The notes: a model not told the origin generated them from the letters alone. DNA of 64,000 nucleotides from CAZPDM01 sp964585305 (GCA_964585305.1 CAZPDM010000003.1:26873-90872), one strand, 5' to 3'; positions 25,961 through 35,609 are shown, counted from the first letter of the stretch. Numbers and translations are program-made.

Positions 25961-27115
25961 ATGAAAAACTTTGATGTTATCGTCCTTGGCAGTGGCAGCA
26001 TTGGTACTCCAACTGCATTATATTTAGCCGAAGCTGGGATGAAAGTCCTAGTTTTAGATAAGTTTGCCAGCCCCGGACAAGGATCAAATAAGGCCGCAAT
26101 TGGTGGCATTCGTGCTACACATTCTGATCCGGCTAAAATTAGTTTGTGCCTGAGAAGTTTAGATATTTTTTCACATTGGGAAGAACAACGTGGCGATCCT
26201 ATTGAATGGGTACAAGGCGGATACAGCTTTGTAGCCTATACACCGCGAGAAGAAAAAATTCTTAAAGATTTACTTGTTATTCAAAAACGTTATGGATTAA
26301 ATATAAATTGGCTTGAAAAAGATCAACTTTTACAAGTTATTCCGGCTTTGAATCATGATAGTCTAATTGGCGGGACATATTCACCTGAAGATGGTAGTGC
26401 AAGCTCTTTATTAGCAGTCCAAGCATTTTATCGCCATGCTCGTAAAGCCGGAGCAATTTTCCATTTCCATGAAACTGTTACAGGAATTGGAATAGAAAAT
26501 GGAAAAGTGAGCCACGTTAAAACTGACAAAGATACCTATTTTGCACCTTTTGTTATCAATGCTGCGGGAGCATGGGCCGCAGAAATCGGAAAATTTGCAG
26601 GGCTTTCTATTCCTGTTATGCCGGACTCCCATGAAGCGGGCGTAACTGAACCTATTGCTCATTTTTTAGATCCAATGGTGGTTGATATTCGCCCTGGGCC
26701 AAATTCTTCAAATTACTATTTTTATCAACATGCAACAGGACAAATCATTTTCTGCATCACTCCACATCCTGCAATTTATGGAACAGATTGCCGCGAAACA
26801 TCAATCTTTTTGCCTCAAATTGCGCAACGTATGATCGGTATTATGCCAAGATTGCGTTATCTTAAAGTACGGCATACTTGGCGAGGCCTATACCCTATGA
26901 CACCTGACGGTTCGCCAATTGTTGGCATAGAACCTACTTTGCAAGGATATATTCATGCTGAAGGAATGTGCGGACAAGGTTTTATGCTAGGTCCAGGAAT
27001 TGGACAATTGCTAACAAGATTGGTGCAAAATTCTCTTACAGAAAATGATCGCGAAGTATTACAAATTCTTCGTCCCAATCGTACAGGAAATCAAGTACAA
27101 GAAAAACTAGCATAA
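25961..27115 (+). CDS. DAO-family FAD-dependent oxidoreductase (sarcosine oxidase beta / D-amino-acid dehydrogenase type)
   Basis: 384 residues from ATG 25961 (GGAAAAG upstream). FAD-binding GSGSIGTPTALYLAEAG (about 9-25) with VLVLDK as the ribose-binding strand end. IGGIRATHSDP (about 46-56) and C-terminal GLYPMTPDGSPIVG and GHxxHAEGMCGQGFMLGPGIG-like segments place it in the DAO family. Proteins of this type oxidise N-methyl or cyclic amino acids such as sarcosine, proline or hydroxyproline. With the 22659 protein it could form a heteromeric dehydrogenase. Its substrate cannot be read from sequence. Confidence 0.8.
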   Translation: MKNFDVIVLGSGSIGTPTALYLAEAGMKVLVLDKFASPGQGSNKAAIGGIRATHSDPAKISLCLRSLDIFSHWEEQRGDPIEWVQGGYSFVAYTPREEKILKDLLVIQKRYGLNINWLEKDQLLQVIPALNHDSLIGGTYSPEDGSASSLLAVQAFYRHARKAGAIFHFHETVTGIGIENGKVSHVKTDKDTYFAPFVINAAGAWAAEIGKFAGLSIPVMPDSHEAGVTEPIAHFLDPMVVDIRPGPNSSNYYFYQHATGQIIFCITPHPAIYGTDCRETSIFLPQIAQRMIGIMPRLRYLKVRHTWRGLYPMTPDGSPIVGIEPTLQGYIHAEGMCGQGFMLGPGIGQLLTRLVQNSLTENDREVLQILRPNRTGNQVQEKLA

Positions 27116-27144
27116 AAATAATTTCAATAAATATTTCCATATAA

Positions 27145-27204
27145 TTTTCTCAACAAAAAAACACCAAAGACTAAATTATCTTTGGTGTTTTTTTGTTGAG
27201 AAAA
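27145..27204. terminator. Perfect 25-bp bidirectional terminator
   Basis: The arms at 27145-27169 and 27180-27204 are exact complements with a 10-base loop, and each contains a run of seven A or T. It separates convergent genes. Confidence 0.85.
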
Positions 27205-27205
27205 A

Positions 27206-29236
27206 CTATTTTACAATCAAACGATAACTTTCATTTCCATTGGCATCTGTTGCACGAATTTCTATTGTTGTATTATCCTTAGCAAAATTCTCTGGTAAAT
27301 TTATGACAAAATTTTCTGTAGAATCGTCGTAAATGCTATCTTCTGGTTCTGCAATCTTCCACGGAGTATTTCCTAAACGATATGAAACTTTAGCAATACA
27401 ACTAAAAGAGTCATAAGCCTTGCCAATTAACTTATTCTCTATGCGTTGGACAATGATCACTGGACTTTGGTTATCTACCAAAATCGGGGAACTAACATAA
27501 GTCGTTTTCGCAGGAATAATATTATTACTTTCATCTGATGCAACTATAATAAAATGATAATATCCATCAGGTAAAACAGAAGTATCCCAAGTATAATTGG
27601 CTTTTGTTAGAACTTCTGTCGCGGATATTTCATATAAAGTAGGCGATTCAACATTTCGATAATATAAAGAGTAAATGAGTTCGTCTTTATCTTCGTCTTC
27701 GCCTTTCCAAGAAATTTTTAATTTTTTATCAATCTTAAGAGAATAGAGTCGACTATTATCTTCCTTTGGACCTTCTACTTTAAAAGAGCTAATTACAGGT
27801 GGACGATTGATCGGATTATAATATACCCGAACGGATTCTAAAATTCCCTGAGGAATAAATTCTTCATTTCCTTTAATATCCAACCATACCACACGATATT
27901 GAAAGTATCGTGCATTAGGACTAGCAATTTTGCCATATACAAGATTTGTCCAATCCGACCAAAACATATCAGGAGTTTGAGTATTTCCACTACGAGTTTG
28001 TAAATTTAATGCTCCACGTTTTTTCCAATCGACTTTTCCCCATTTAGACAAACCTGTGGCATCTAATATTGACGAATAGAAATAACTTTCTGACTGTGGA
28101 ATTGCAAGACGATATAAAATGCCAGTATCTCCTGTTCCCAAAAATTGCAGTTCTTGGTTATAGATAACCAAGCTCATCACTTGATCCTCTCTCAAATCTA
28201 TTGCAAGAGTGGTTTTTTCTGGTGCTACAGCATGATATACAAAGCCATCCATTCCCGTACCAACTAGAACTCCATCCTTATAGGCGGCTAACGTTGTTAC
28301 AATGTTTTTGGGTAAGGGTAATAAACTTCGAATTCCAATATTTTCCTGGAATTCATATATTGCCCCCGAAGTCATTTTTTGCAACAATTCTTTTCGGTTG
28401 ACAGATTTATTTTTCTTGGCCTGTGCTTCAATTTCCTGAGCTAAATCTTGGACAATTTTAGCATTATCAAAACTTTTTGTAACATTTGCTCCTAGATAAA
28501 TTTTTCCGTTTCCTAATGCAATACTACGGATTTCATTTTCTGTCAGATCTGCTAAAACAGTGGCTTGACCTGTTTGACTAATCTTAATAAAAAGACCATT
28601 GGGATCTGTTCCCACATAAATATTCTGTGCATTATCTATGGCTAAAGAAAGCAAATGTTTTTCTTTTGTTTTTAGTAAAACTTCCGCTTTAGCAGAATCT
28701 AAAGAAATTTTATATAATATACCATCTGGGCCTGTCGCAGCAATTAAATAGTTGTTGCATATAGCTAATCCCCAAATATATCCTGATGCTAAAGTTGCCC
28801 ATATTTTGCCTTCTCCAGTTGCTAAGTTAATCTGAAAAATTTTTCCTTCAGGTAAAGTTGCAGCATATAAAAAATTTTTCTCAATAACCAAAGAAGTTAC
28901 TAGTAAAGCATCTGTTTTAAAATATTCTTTTGTCTCTAATATATTTTCAGACGATTGAGCTTTTGGTAAACGATAAATTTTTCCCTTCGTGCCTGTTCCA
29001 AAATAAAGATTTCCCTCTGTATCATAAACATAGCTCCAGATACTTGTTTCTGAAACTTTGATTTTTTGCAATTCAAATCCTAAACAAATTGTACCATCAG
29101 CATTCAACTGAGTTCCTTTAAACTCACCATTTTCGAAATCTTTAGCACATACCTGTTCCCAAATTCTTGTTCCCGCAAATATAGAAGTTGTTATCAACAA
29201 AAATATGACGAGAAAAATATTTAAAAAAATTTTCAT
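27206..29236 (-). CDS. Secreted beta-propeller protein
   Basis: 676 residues with a signal peptide (cleavage after IFAG). About six to seven repeats of an FGTG/GTG-type blade follow (NLYFGTGTKGKIYRL, LIAATGPDGILYKI, NIYVGTDPNGLFIKI, KIYLGANV, LVGTGMDGFVYH, LQFLGTGDTGILYRL; residues about 70-400). The remainder holds fibronectin-type/Ig-like segments (PPVISSFKVEG, about 480-670). Propellers of this kind in related organisms are annotated as WD40- or NHL-like, with unknown ligands. It probably works in the periplasm or outside. A chemoreceptor gene precedes it. Confidence 0.7.
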   Translation of the reverse strand: MKIFLNIFLVIFLLITTSIFAGTRIWEQVCAKDFENGEFKGTQLNADGTICLGFELQKIKVSETSIWSYVYDTEGNLYFGTGTKGKIYRLPKAQSSENILETKEYFKTDALLVTSLVIEKNFLYAATLPEGKIFQINLATGEGKIWATLASGYIWGLAICNNYLIAATGPDGILYKISLDSAKAEVLLKTKEKHLLSLAIDNAQNIYVGTDPNGLFIKISQTGQATVLADLTENEIRSIALGNGKIYLGANVTKSFDNAKIVQDLAQEIEAQAKKNKSVNRKELLQKMTSGAIYEFQENIGIRSLLPLPKNIVTTLAAYKDGVLVGTGMDGFVYHAVAPEKTTLAIDLREDQVMSLVIYNQELQFLGTGDTGILYRLAIPQSESYFYSSILDATGLSKWGKVDWKKRGALNLQTRSGNTQTPDMFWSDWTNLVYGKIASPNARYFQYRVVWLDIKGNEEFIPQGILESVRVYYNPINRPPVISSFKVEGPKEDNSRLYSLKIDKKLKISWKGEDEDKDELIYSLYYRNVESPTLYEISATEVLTKANYTWDTSVLPDGYYHFIIVASDESNNIIPAKTTYVSSPILVDNQSPVIIVQRIENKLIGKAYDSFSCIAKVSYRLGNTPWKIAEPEDSIYDDSTENFVINLPENFAKDNTTIEIRATDANGNESYRLIVK

Positions 29237-29293
29237 AAAAGCCTTTCTTTGCTAATAAGATAGGCACGCTTGGCGTGCCTACTTTTATATCCA

Positions 29294-31264
29294 CTATCTT
29301 TCTTTTTCACTCAGAGTGATTTTTTTTAAAACATCTATCATCTGATTAAGGTTTTCAACCTGTTCATTTAAACGTTCTGCAGAGGTTGAAGAAGCATGAG
29401 TCATGCTATTATTTTGCTCAACGAAACTGGTAATTTGACGAATGGCTTCTGATACTATCTTAACATTTTCAGCTTCAGTTTTACTTCCACTTTCAATTTG
29501 AGCCATCAAATCAACTACTTTCCCTGAGTTTATCTGAACATTCTTTAAGGATTCATAAGCATCTTTAGCAATCTTTGTTCCTTGATTGATCTTGTTGATA
29601 CTATCCAAAATTCTTTCAGCAGTTTCTTGAGATGCTTGAGAAGAACGTTTTGCGAGGCTTCGAACCTCTTCCGCAACAACATTAAATCCTTTGCCATATT
29701 CTCCTGCTCTTGCAGCTTCAATTGCTGAATTTAATGATAATAAATGGGTTTGCGCAGCGATTTCTTCAATAATTGCAATGATTTTACGAATTTCATTAGA
29801 AGATTCTCTAATATTTTCCATCGAATCTTGTAATTCCTGCAAAGAACTTTGCCCAACATCTGATACCACTTTAGCCTGTTGTGCCAATTGATTTGCTGTA
29901 ACTGCGAACTGAACATTTTGTTGGCTACTAGTAGTAATTTGCTGTAAACAAGAAGTTGACTCTTGTAAAATCGCGGATTGTTCAGCAATTGAACTTGACA
30001 ATTTTCTAGAAGTTGTGCTGAGTTCTTCAGATTCTTGTGTGGTATGAACCGTGCTTTCATAAAGTTGTCGAACGACATTGTTGATAGGGCCAGAAATATC
30101 CCGTCCAATTCTTAGAGCTACTCCAATGATTATGAAAAAGCAAATTCCACATAAAATAATAGCATATTTAATAATCTGATTTAAAAATAATACTGTTTCT
30201 TCTGTGATAGAATCAACTTCATCACGATAACTGCTAATCCCAATTACCCAATCCCATGGGGCAAAATAAGCAATTGCTGCAGTTTTTTCACGAGGAGAAT
30301 TTTCTCCAATATTTTTCCAAGGATAGCGTTGGAAAATAATTTGGTTGCCTTTTAAAATAACTGCATCATTGATCATTTTTTGAATAAAATATTCGCCTTT
30401 GCTATCTTGGGCCATCCAGATATTTTCACCATCACGTTGACCATCTTTTGAAATAATATATTGGCCCTTTCGACTACCAGAACCACCTAATACAAAAACA
30501 TATCCAGTTTTTCCAATTTTTTTTCTTAAAATCGAATCTCGAATATTAACAGCTTTGTTTTCTTGAACGCCTGTATAAAGCATTCCAATTATCTCTTGCT
30601 GAGAATTTTTAATAGGTTCATAGGCCGCTAAGTACCAGTCATCCACAACAAAAGCTCTTCCAATATAACGTTCTCCACGTAAAACTGTTTGAATAATTTT
30701 ATTAGAAGCTTCATCATTGCTTTGCGAAGGAATATATGTTCCAATTGCGCGACGACCATCTTTTCCAATCACATTTGTAGCAATACGCAGCATATCTCCA
30801 GCTTTATTCATTCTCTGAAAAATGGTGCATGTGCCCTCTACTAGAAAAGTTATATCGTCTACAACATGAGTCTTATTCCGAGAAGAATAATTTTGTAACA
30901 AAACACTTTCCCCAATCGCAATTTGAGGAAGAGTAATTATTTGCTCTTCTTTTGTAAATTGATTTACCGCTGTCCAACGAATCGTATCAGAAAGAAGAAC
31001 TATGCCACCATTTCTTGCAAGTATATCTTTTGCGACATTCATATTATGGTTTAAACTTTGGTTAAGTAAAGTATGTTGGTACTTGCATAGCTCATAAATA
31101 TTATCTGCAATAGTTATAAGCTGCTGTTCAAAATTTTCTGTTACAGAATTTCTTATTTTATGCTCTAATGTTTGATATATTATTCCTAATAAAATTAGAA
31201 AAATAATAATTGGAACCATTGCGGCACTAAATGCAAAAAGACTTATCTTTTTACCAATGCTCAT
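29294..31264 (-). CDS. Methyl-accepting chemotaxis protein with Cache-type sensor
   Basis: 656 residues from ATG 31264, which has AAGGGG seven bases upstream; the longer frame would overlap the next gene. TM1 at about 11-32 and TM2 near 280-300 flank a periplasmic Cache_3/Cache_2-type sensor (KIGKTGYVFVLGGSGSRKGQY, IAYFAPWDWVIGISSY). No well-defined HAMP motif is visible; the linker is DISGPINNVVRQL. The signalling hairpin tip reads EEIAAQTHLLSLNSAIEAARAGE, the canonical receptor core, with SLAKRSSQASQET after it. It should sense a small organic ligand and signal to CheA, which is outside this window. Confidence 0.9.
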   Translation of the reverse strand: MSIGKKISLFAFSAAMVPIIIFLILLGIIYQTLEHKIRNSVTENFEQQLITIADNIYELCKYQHTLLNQSLNHNMNVAKDILARNGGIVLLSDTIRWTAVNQFTKEEQIITLPQIAIGESVLLQNYSSRNKTHVVDDITFLVEGTCTIFQRMNKAGDMLRIATNVIGKDGRRAIGTYIPSQSNDEASNKIIQTVLRGERYIGRAFVVDDWYLAAYEPIKNSQQEIIGMLYTGVQENKAVNIRDSILRKKIGKTGYVFVLGGSGSRKGQYIISKDGQRDGENIWMAQDSKGEYFIQKMINDAVILKGNQIIFQRYPWKNIGENSPREKTAAIAYFAPWDWVIGISSYRDEVDSITEETVLFLNQIIKYAIILCGICFFIIIGVALRIGRDISGPINNVVRQLYESTVHTTQESEELSTTSRKLSSSIAEQSAILQESTSCLQQITTSSQQNVQFAVTANQLAQQAKVVSDVGQSSLQELQDSMENIRESSNEIRKIIAIIEEIAAQTHLLSLNSAIEAARAGEYGKGFNVVAEEVRSLAKRSSQASQETAERILDSINKINQGTKIAKDAYESLKNVQINSGKVVDLMAQIESGSKTEAENVKIVSEAIRQITSFVEQNNSMTHASSTSAERLNEQVENLNQMIDVLKKITLSEKER

Positions 31265-31307
31265 GACAAACCCCTTAAAAATTATTTTATAGAATTTTGG
31301 ATAAAAT

Positions 31308-32927
31308 TTACTTAGGTAAAGCCTCACTTTCTATTGATTCTTCTTTTTCTTCCGATTGAGGTTCTATAAGAAAAAATCTGGGATAACGATAATATACTTG
31401 TAATGATAATATATTTAAACTTGTCCAGAAAATTCTTCCGCCAGAATACATTCCACTTCCCCATGAGCCAGCCGAACAACCTGTTTTGTCTTGATGATCC
31501 AGAAGAGATTTTTGCAATGCTTTGTTCCATTCCTGCCAGGACGTTCCACCAAGTTGGTACATAACAAGTGTTCCGTAATACCAATAATAAAAATCATTGC
31601 TAGCACGCCAACTAGGTAAATTCCTTAGAAGAATATTTGCTGCCCCTAAAATGTTTATTTTATCTTTTGTTTCATAAAAAAAAATGCGGCAAAGTGTACC
31701 TACAGAAGTCATACATACACTTCCATATTGCTGCGAGACATAGCCAACCCAAGGTTCTTCTCCAACGCATGTTACTTTATCCAACCAATATTTGGCATCC
31801 CGAATAGAACGCTCTGGAATTTGAATTTCAGCAGTTTGCGCAGTTTTCAAAGCTAACATGCACCATCCTGTTACCGAGGTATCAGTATCTCCACATTTTT
31901 GTCGATAACGCCAGCCAGCATTCGGAGTTTGGGCTTGGACTAAAAATTTATGAGCTTGAATGGCTGCTTGGCGATATTTTATATCATGGCACATCAAATA
32001 TCCTTCTGTCATTGCCATAGTTGCAATGGCATGATTATACATATAATTTTCTATTTTAGGGCCAATACAGCCATCTTGATAATCTTGAATTTCCAATAAA
32101 TAATTTAAACCATTGCGAATATTTTCTGAGTATTTTCCACTAATATCATCTCCGCCTGCACCCAAAAAGCATAATAATGCAAAACCTGTAACAGCAGGAT
32201 CTCCCCAAGATACTCCAGTATCTCTACAAGTACATCCCGTACAATCATTCTGAAAACCATCACAATCCCAATAACCTTTTTTATTTTGATGACGGGAAAG
32301 CCAGCGTAATCCTGCATCTACAGCCGTTTGAGTTGCTTCATTTCCTCCGCCAATTTGAAGCAATCCTGAACGGCCTTTAGTGCGACCTTCTTGTAAAGTT
32401 TTTGCACTAATTTTTGAGGTTGATTGGTATGACAATTTTTGACGTTTGTCTAACTGTTTATGTATTTTTTTTTCTTCAGCTAATAATTTTTCAATTTCTT
32501 CCTCTAACGCATTTTCATTTGGTAATTTTGGGGTTATATGCTCTAACGGGATTTCACTTAATTCTCTCTTCCAATCTTCTGCAGTTGGTATTTTACTTTC
32601 TGTTGGTATTTCTGGTTTATCAGTTATATCTAATCTAAGGTGTTCAACGGTTGGTAAAGGTAATGGAGGAATATTACTTTGTTCTTCTATAGTGGCAGGA
32701 ATTTGCCCATTATCTGGGATAGGTGTTTCCGCAAGAACTTCATCAGACTCTAAACTTATGCCTATCGTAATATCTTTGGGACGCAGGGAAGATAAAAAAA
32801 ATATAGATAATAAGGCCAGCAAAATCAAATGAATAAGAAAAGATAGGCTTATCGAATAGTATATTCTATGGTTTTTACGATAACTAGTTTTTAATTTCAA
32901 TAATAGCCTATTCCAAATTTTTTCCAT
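31308..32927 (-). CDS. Membrane-anchored protein with squalene-cyclase/prenyltransferase-like alpha-toroid repeats
   Basis: 539 residues. One N-terminal membrane helix (about 26-47) is followed by a Pro/Glu-rich linker with TonB-like spacing (about 60-160), then an alpha-alpha toroid from residue about 195: AVDAGLRWLSRHQNKKGYWD, AGGDDISGKY.. NGLNYLLEIQD, AIQAHKFLVQAQTPNAGWRY are QW-type repeats. The terpene-cyclase DxDD acid motif is missing, and the domain is rich in cysteine (NDCTGCTCRD). Planctomycetes carry many such proteins of unknown role. It could be a periplasmic binding or scaffold protein. AGGAGG precedes the ATG. Confidence 0.75.
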   Translation of the reverse strand: MEKIWNRLLLKLKTSYRKNHRIYYSISLSFLIHLILLALLSIFFLSSLRPKDITIGISLESDEVLAETPIPDNGQIPATIEEQSNIPPLPLPTVEHLRLDITDKPEIPTESKIPTAEDWKRELSEIPLEHITPKLPNENALEEEIEKLLAEEKKIHKQLDKRQKLSYQSTSKISAKTLQEGRTKGRSGLLQIGGGNEATQTAVDAGLRWLSRHQNKKGYWDCDGFQNDCTGCTCRDTGVSWGDPAVTGFALLCFLGAGGDDISGKYSENIRNGLNYLLEIQDYQDGCIGPKIENYMYNHAIATMAMTEGYLMCHDIKYRQAAIQAHKFLVQAQTPNAGWRYRQKCGDTDTSVTGWCMLALKTAQTAEIQIPERSIRDAKYWLDKVTCVGEEPWVGYVSQQYGSVCMTSVGTLCRIFFYETKDKINILGAANILLRNLPSWRASNDFYYWYYGTLVMYQLGGTSWQEWNKALQKSLLDHQDKTGCSAGSWGSGMYSGGRIFWTSLNILSLQVYYRYPRFFLIEPQSEEKEESIESEALPK

Positions 32928-32991
32928 AGCTGGCCTCCTTGGAAAAGAAGTTCAAGATATTTCTTCTGGATTTTTTCATAAACTTAGAAAT

Positions 32992-34395
32992 TTAGAAAAA
33001 TTCTGATAAATAGGCTTTTGCACTCGGCCTAAAATTCTTTTCCATAAGATTTTTATAATATTGATACCAATGTTCGTGCTGCTCTTTAGGAAATTCACTA
33101 TAATAAATAGCATATCGAATTACTTCATCAAATCTAGTATCATAAAATTGGACCATTTTTTCAGTAATATTGCTAAAATTTATTTTACAAAATTCTTGGA
33201 ATTCTTTTAAGTCAAAATAATGAAGACTATGTTTAGCATGAAATTCATATTTTTCAAGAGAAGATTTCTTAGGATCTTGTAAAATTCTTAGATATTCCTG
33301 TTGATCAGGAGTTTGAGAAAAATGATGGATAGATAAAAAGGAAAACCACAAAAGCTGTGCGCATATCACCCAAGGAAAATGAACATGAAGCAGTAATAAA
33401 TCTGTATCTGGAATAGGATTTGAGACATCCATTGGGATAATACAATTCTTTTGAAGAATAACTTCAATAGCATTTTCACTCCAATGATAATAAGCTCCAA
33501 TAAATCTACAATAATTACATAATCTTTCATATATTTCTGGAGATAAATTTACCCTTTCGCTACTATATCTCTCATGTATAGCTTTATTATATTGACTACG
33601 TAATGGTAATATTTGTGGACCAATCGATAAACAAGTAATCTGTTCATCAAAATCCTGGATACTTTCTTGGAGATAACAAGCCCTTCCTTTTGTGTTATCA
33701 AAATGCTGGAACAATTCTTCTAAGGAATATATTTGATGAACTTCTCCATGTCCCAAAGCTAATTTTAAATATAAAGGGAAACGACTATTAAAGACATTTT
33801 GGACAACTTCTTGTAAATACCCATGTTTTGCATAAAATAATTCTCTCATTACACTATTATTTTCGCAAATAAGATGATATTCTTTTAGTTTTGCATGAAT
33901 TTGTTCCCAAGCAGTTTGTCGGCGAAAGTTATCAAATCCATATTTTGTATATTGTAGAATAAGTTGTTGTTCATATTCCCAAGCTGCCTGGCGTTTTTGA
34001 TCATCTGTATAAGGAGCAAATGGAGGCAGAAGCACAGTTTTGGGAAATCGATCTTGAGGATGCAAACATCGAGAAAAAAGATCGTAAGCACTATGTTTAT
34101 CATAGCTTGTCATAGTATGAAGATGATTACTTAAAGGAATTCCTGAATTTTGAGCCTGTTCAATCCAAGCACGATAATATTCATTAGTATTATCTCTACG
34201 GACTAAAATTAAATCTGCTATTTCTGAAAGATTTTGTCCACATAATACTGGATTCGCAACTATTTTATCAAATTCTAGTTTATATCTTTCTCCTCGGTAT
34301 TGAACAACTGGAGCTGCAAATTGTGCAAATTCAAATAAAGTATATCTCATACTCCAATCAAAGGATGCAATAATTTTTATTTTTTTTATTGGCAT
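32992..34395 (-). CDS. Uncharacterised protein, probable ATP-grasp fold
   Basis: 467 residues without signal peptide. Opens with a Rossmann-like strand (KIKIIASFDWSM). Then TMTSYDKHSAYDLFSRC and FPKTVLLPP (about 90-125) look like the pre-grasp region, PLYLKLALGHGEV (about 205) supplies the conserved lysine strand, YLQESIQDFDEQITCLSIG the adenine-side strand, and NAIEVIL..IIPMDVSNPIPD (about 305-330) the metal-binding end. ATP-grasp ligases join a carboxylate to an amine. No substrate can be proposed. The gene is last or alone on a minus transcript above the toroid protein. Confidence 0.5.
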   Translation of the reverse strand: MPIKKIKIIASFDWSMRYTLFEFAQFAAPVVQYRGERYKLEFDKIVANPVLCGQNLSEIADLILVRRDNTNEYYRAWIEQAQNSGIPLSNHLHTMTSYDKHSAYDLFSRCLHPQDRFPKTVLLPPFAPYTDDQKRQAAWEYEQQLILQYTKYGFDNFRRQTAWEQIHAKLKEYHLICENNSVMRELFYAKHGYLQEVVQNVFNSRFPLYLKLALGHGEVHQIYSLEELFQHFDNTKGRACYLQESIQDFDEQITCLSIGPQILPLRSQYNKAIHERYSSERVNLSPEIYERLCNYCRFIGAYYHWSENAIEVILQKNCIIPMDVSNPIPDTDLLLLHVHFPWVICAQLLWFSFLSIHHFSQTPDQQEYLRILQDPKKSSLEKYEFHAKHSLHYFDLKEFQEFCKINFSNITEKMVQFYDTRFDEVIRYAIYYSEFPKEQHEHWYQYYKNLMEKNFRPSAKAYLSEFF

Positions 34396-34521
34396 ATTTC
34401 TGGCAATTTCCTTTCTTATATGATAAAATCTTGAATAGATAATTATATAAAAAATTTTCTTATATCATAATCTTTTTCTATAGACTTTTTCAAGCATTTT
34501 TTATACAAAAGGAGTTTTTTT

Positions 34522-35025
34522 ATGAAAAATGATGCCGTTATTAACGGTCTTATAGAAGCTATTAAAGCAGAAGTAGAAGGATACAATTTCTACATGATGG
34601 CTGCACGTTCTACTCAGGATTCAAATGGACGTGAGGTTTTTGAACGTTTGGCAAAAGAAGAAATGGATCATGTTGCATTTTTACGTGCGCAATATAATTC
34701 TTTTTTACATTCTAATAATCCAGACGCTAATGTCAAACTTAGCAAAAGTTCTTTTAGCACGAACAGCCCTATCTTTTCTGAAAATATTAAAAGCCGCATA
34801 AAAGATGCTCATTTTGAAATGACGGCATTATCTGTAGGAATCCAGCTTGAATTATCTGCAATCAAATTTTATCAAGAACAAGCAGATAAAATGACTGATT
34901 CTTCTGCAAAAACATTTTATAAAGAATTAGCAGATTGGGAAGCTACACATTATAATATGCTTTTGAAGCAGCAAGAGTCATTAAAACAAGCCTATTGGCA
35001 TAATAATGAGTTCGCGCCTTTTTAG
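34522..35025 (+). CDS. Ferritin-like/rubrerythrin-type di-iron protein
   Basis: 167 residues, one four-helix-bundle domain. EVEGYNFYMMAA and EEMDHVAFL (ExxH, about residue 55) give the first half of the di-iron site. VGIQLELSAIKFYQEQA and ADWEATHYNMLL (ExxH) give the second. No rubredoxin domain is fused, unlike classic rubrerythrin. Such proteins reduce peroxide or store iron under oxidative stress. AAAAGGAG precedes the ATG. A DUF2058-like gene follows 30 bases later, likely in the same transcript. Confidence 0.85.
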   Translation: MKNDAVINGLIEAIKAEVEGYNFYMMAARSTQDSNGREVFERLAKEEMDHVAFLRAQYNSFLHSNNPDANVKLSKSSFSTNSPIFSENIKSRIKDAHFEMTALSVGIQLELSAIKFYQEQADKMTDSSAKTFYKELADWEATHYNMLLKQQESLKQAYWHNNEFAPF

Positions 35026-35055
35026 ATCAACCTTTTTTTACAAAAGGAGCTTGCC

Positions 35056-35550
35056 ATGTCACTCAAAGATGAACTTTTAAAGGCCAAGCTAATTTCTAAA
35101 AAAGATGTCCAACGCATTGAGCACGAAGGACGCGTAGAACGTAAAAAACTTGGAAGTGAAGCAATTAAAGCAAAAGAAGAACAACGCCAAAAAGAAATTG
35201 AAGAAAAAATTGAAGCACAACGTCAACATAATAAAGAATTGGCCAAACAAAACCAAGAAAAAAAAGAAAATATTCGTGCCGAAAAAGAAAAAATTGTAAA
35301 TATTCAAGAAATGCTCAAAAGTTCTCAAATGGAAGAACGTGGTACGAGAAAATTTTATTTTATAGCAAAAAATAATACTATTCCTTCTCTTTGCATAGGG
35401 GATAATTTAAGCGAAAAACTTGAAAAAGGACTTGCTGCAATTACAGAATTTACAACACATGAAGGACCCGAATTCTATATTGTAAACCGCCAATGCGCCG
35501 AAAAAATTTTAGAGATAGATGCAAATATAATTCGTTTTTTTAATCGATAA
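35056..35550 (+). CDS. DUF2058 family protein
   Basis: 164 residues. MSLKDELLKAKLISKKDVQRIEHEGRVERKKLG opens as in DUF2058 (YaiL-like) proteins. A long charged coiled-coil (about 30-85, repeated KEKEE/EKEN) is followed by a small C-terminal domain (FYFIAKNNTIPSLCIGDNL to the end). E. coli YaiL has been linked to nucleic acid binding and ribosomes, so a cytoplasmic RNA-associated role is plausible here. AAAAGGAG lies before the ATG. It overlaps the arm of the following terminator by its stop codon. Confidence 0.8.
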   Translation: MSLKDELLKAKLISKKDVQRIEHEGRVERKKLGSEAIKAKEEQRQKEIEEKIEAQRQHNKELAKQNQEKKENIRAEKEKIVNIQEMLKSSQMEERGTRKFYFIAKNNTIPSLCIGDNLSEKLEKGLAAITEFTTHEGPEFYIVNRQCAEKILEIDANIIRFFNR

Positions 35551-35599
35551 CATAAAAAGCCACCAGAGTTATTTTAATTCTGGTGGCTTTTTATGTTAT
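35547..35599. terminator. 20-bp bidirectional terminator
   Basis: ATAACATAAAAAGCCACCAG (35547-35566) and its complement (35580-35599) form an exact stem that extends by a few bases including one G-T pair. It separates convergent genes and overlaps the DUF2058 stop. Confidence 0.8.
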
Positions 35600-35609
35600 A
35601 ACGTTTTTG

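Noticed and set aside
31265..31327. Longer N-terminus for the chemoreceptor
   Set aside because: It would overlap the next gene, and ATG 31264 has AAGGGG at the right distance.
35089..35328. Long minus-strand frame inside the DUF2058 gene
   Set aside because: It mirrors the coiled-coil codons of the plus-strand gene, has no ribosome site, and its Phe-rich product is typical of antisense to Lys/Glu repeats.
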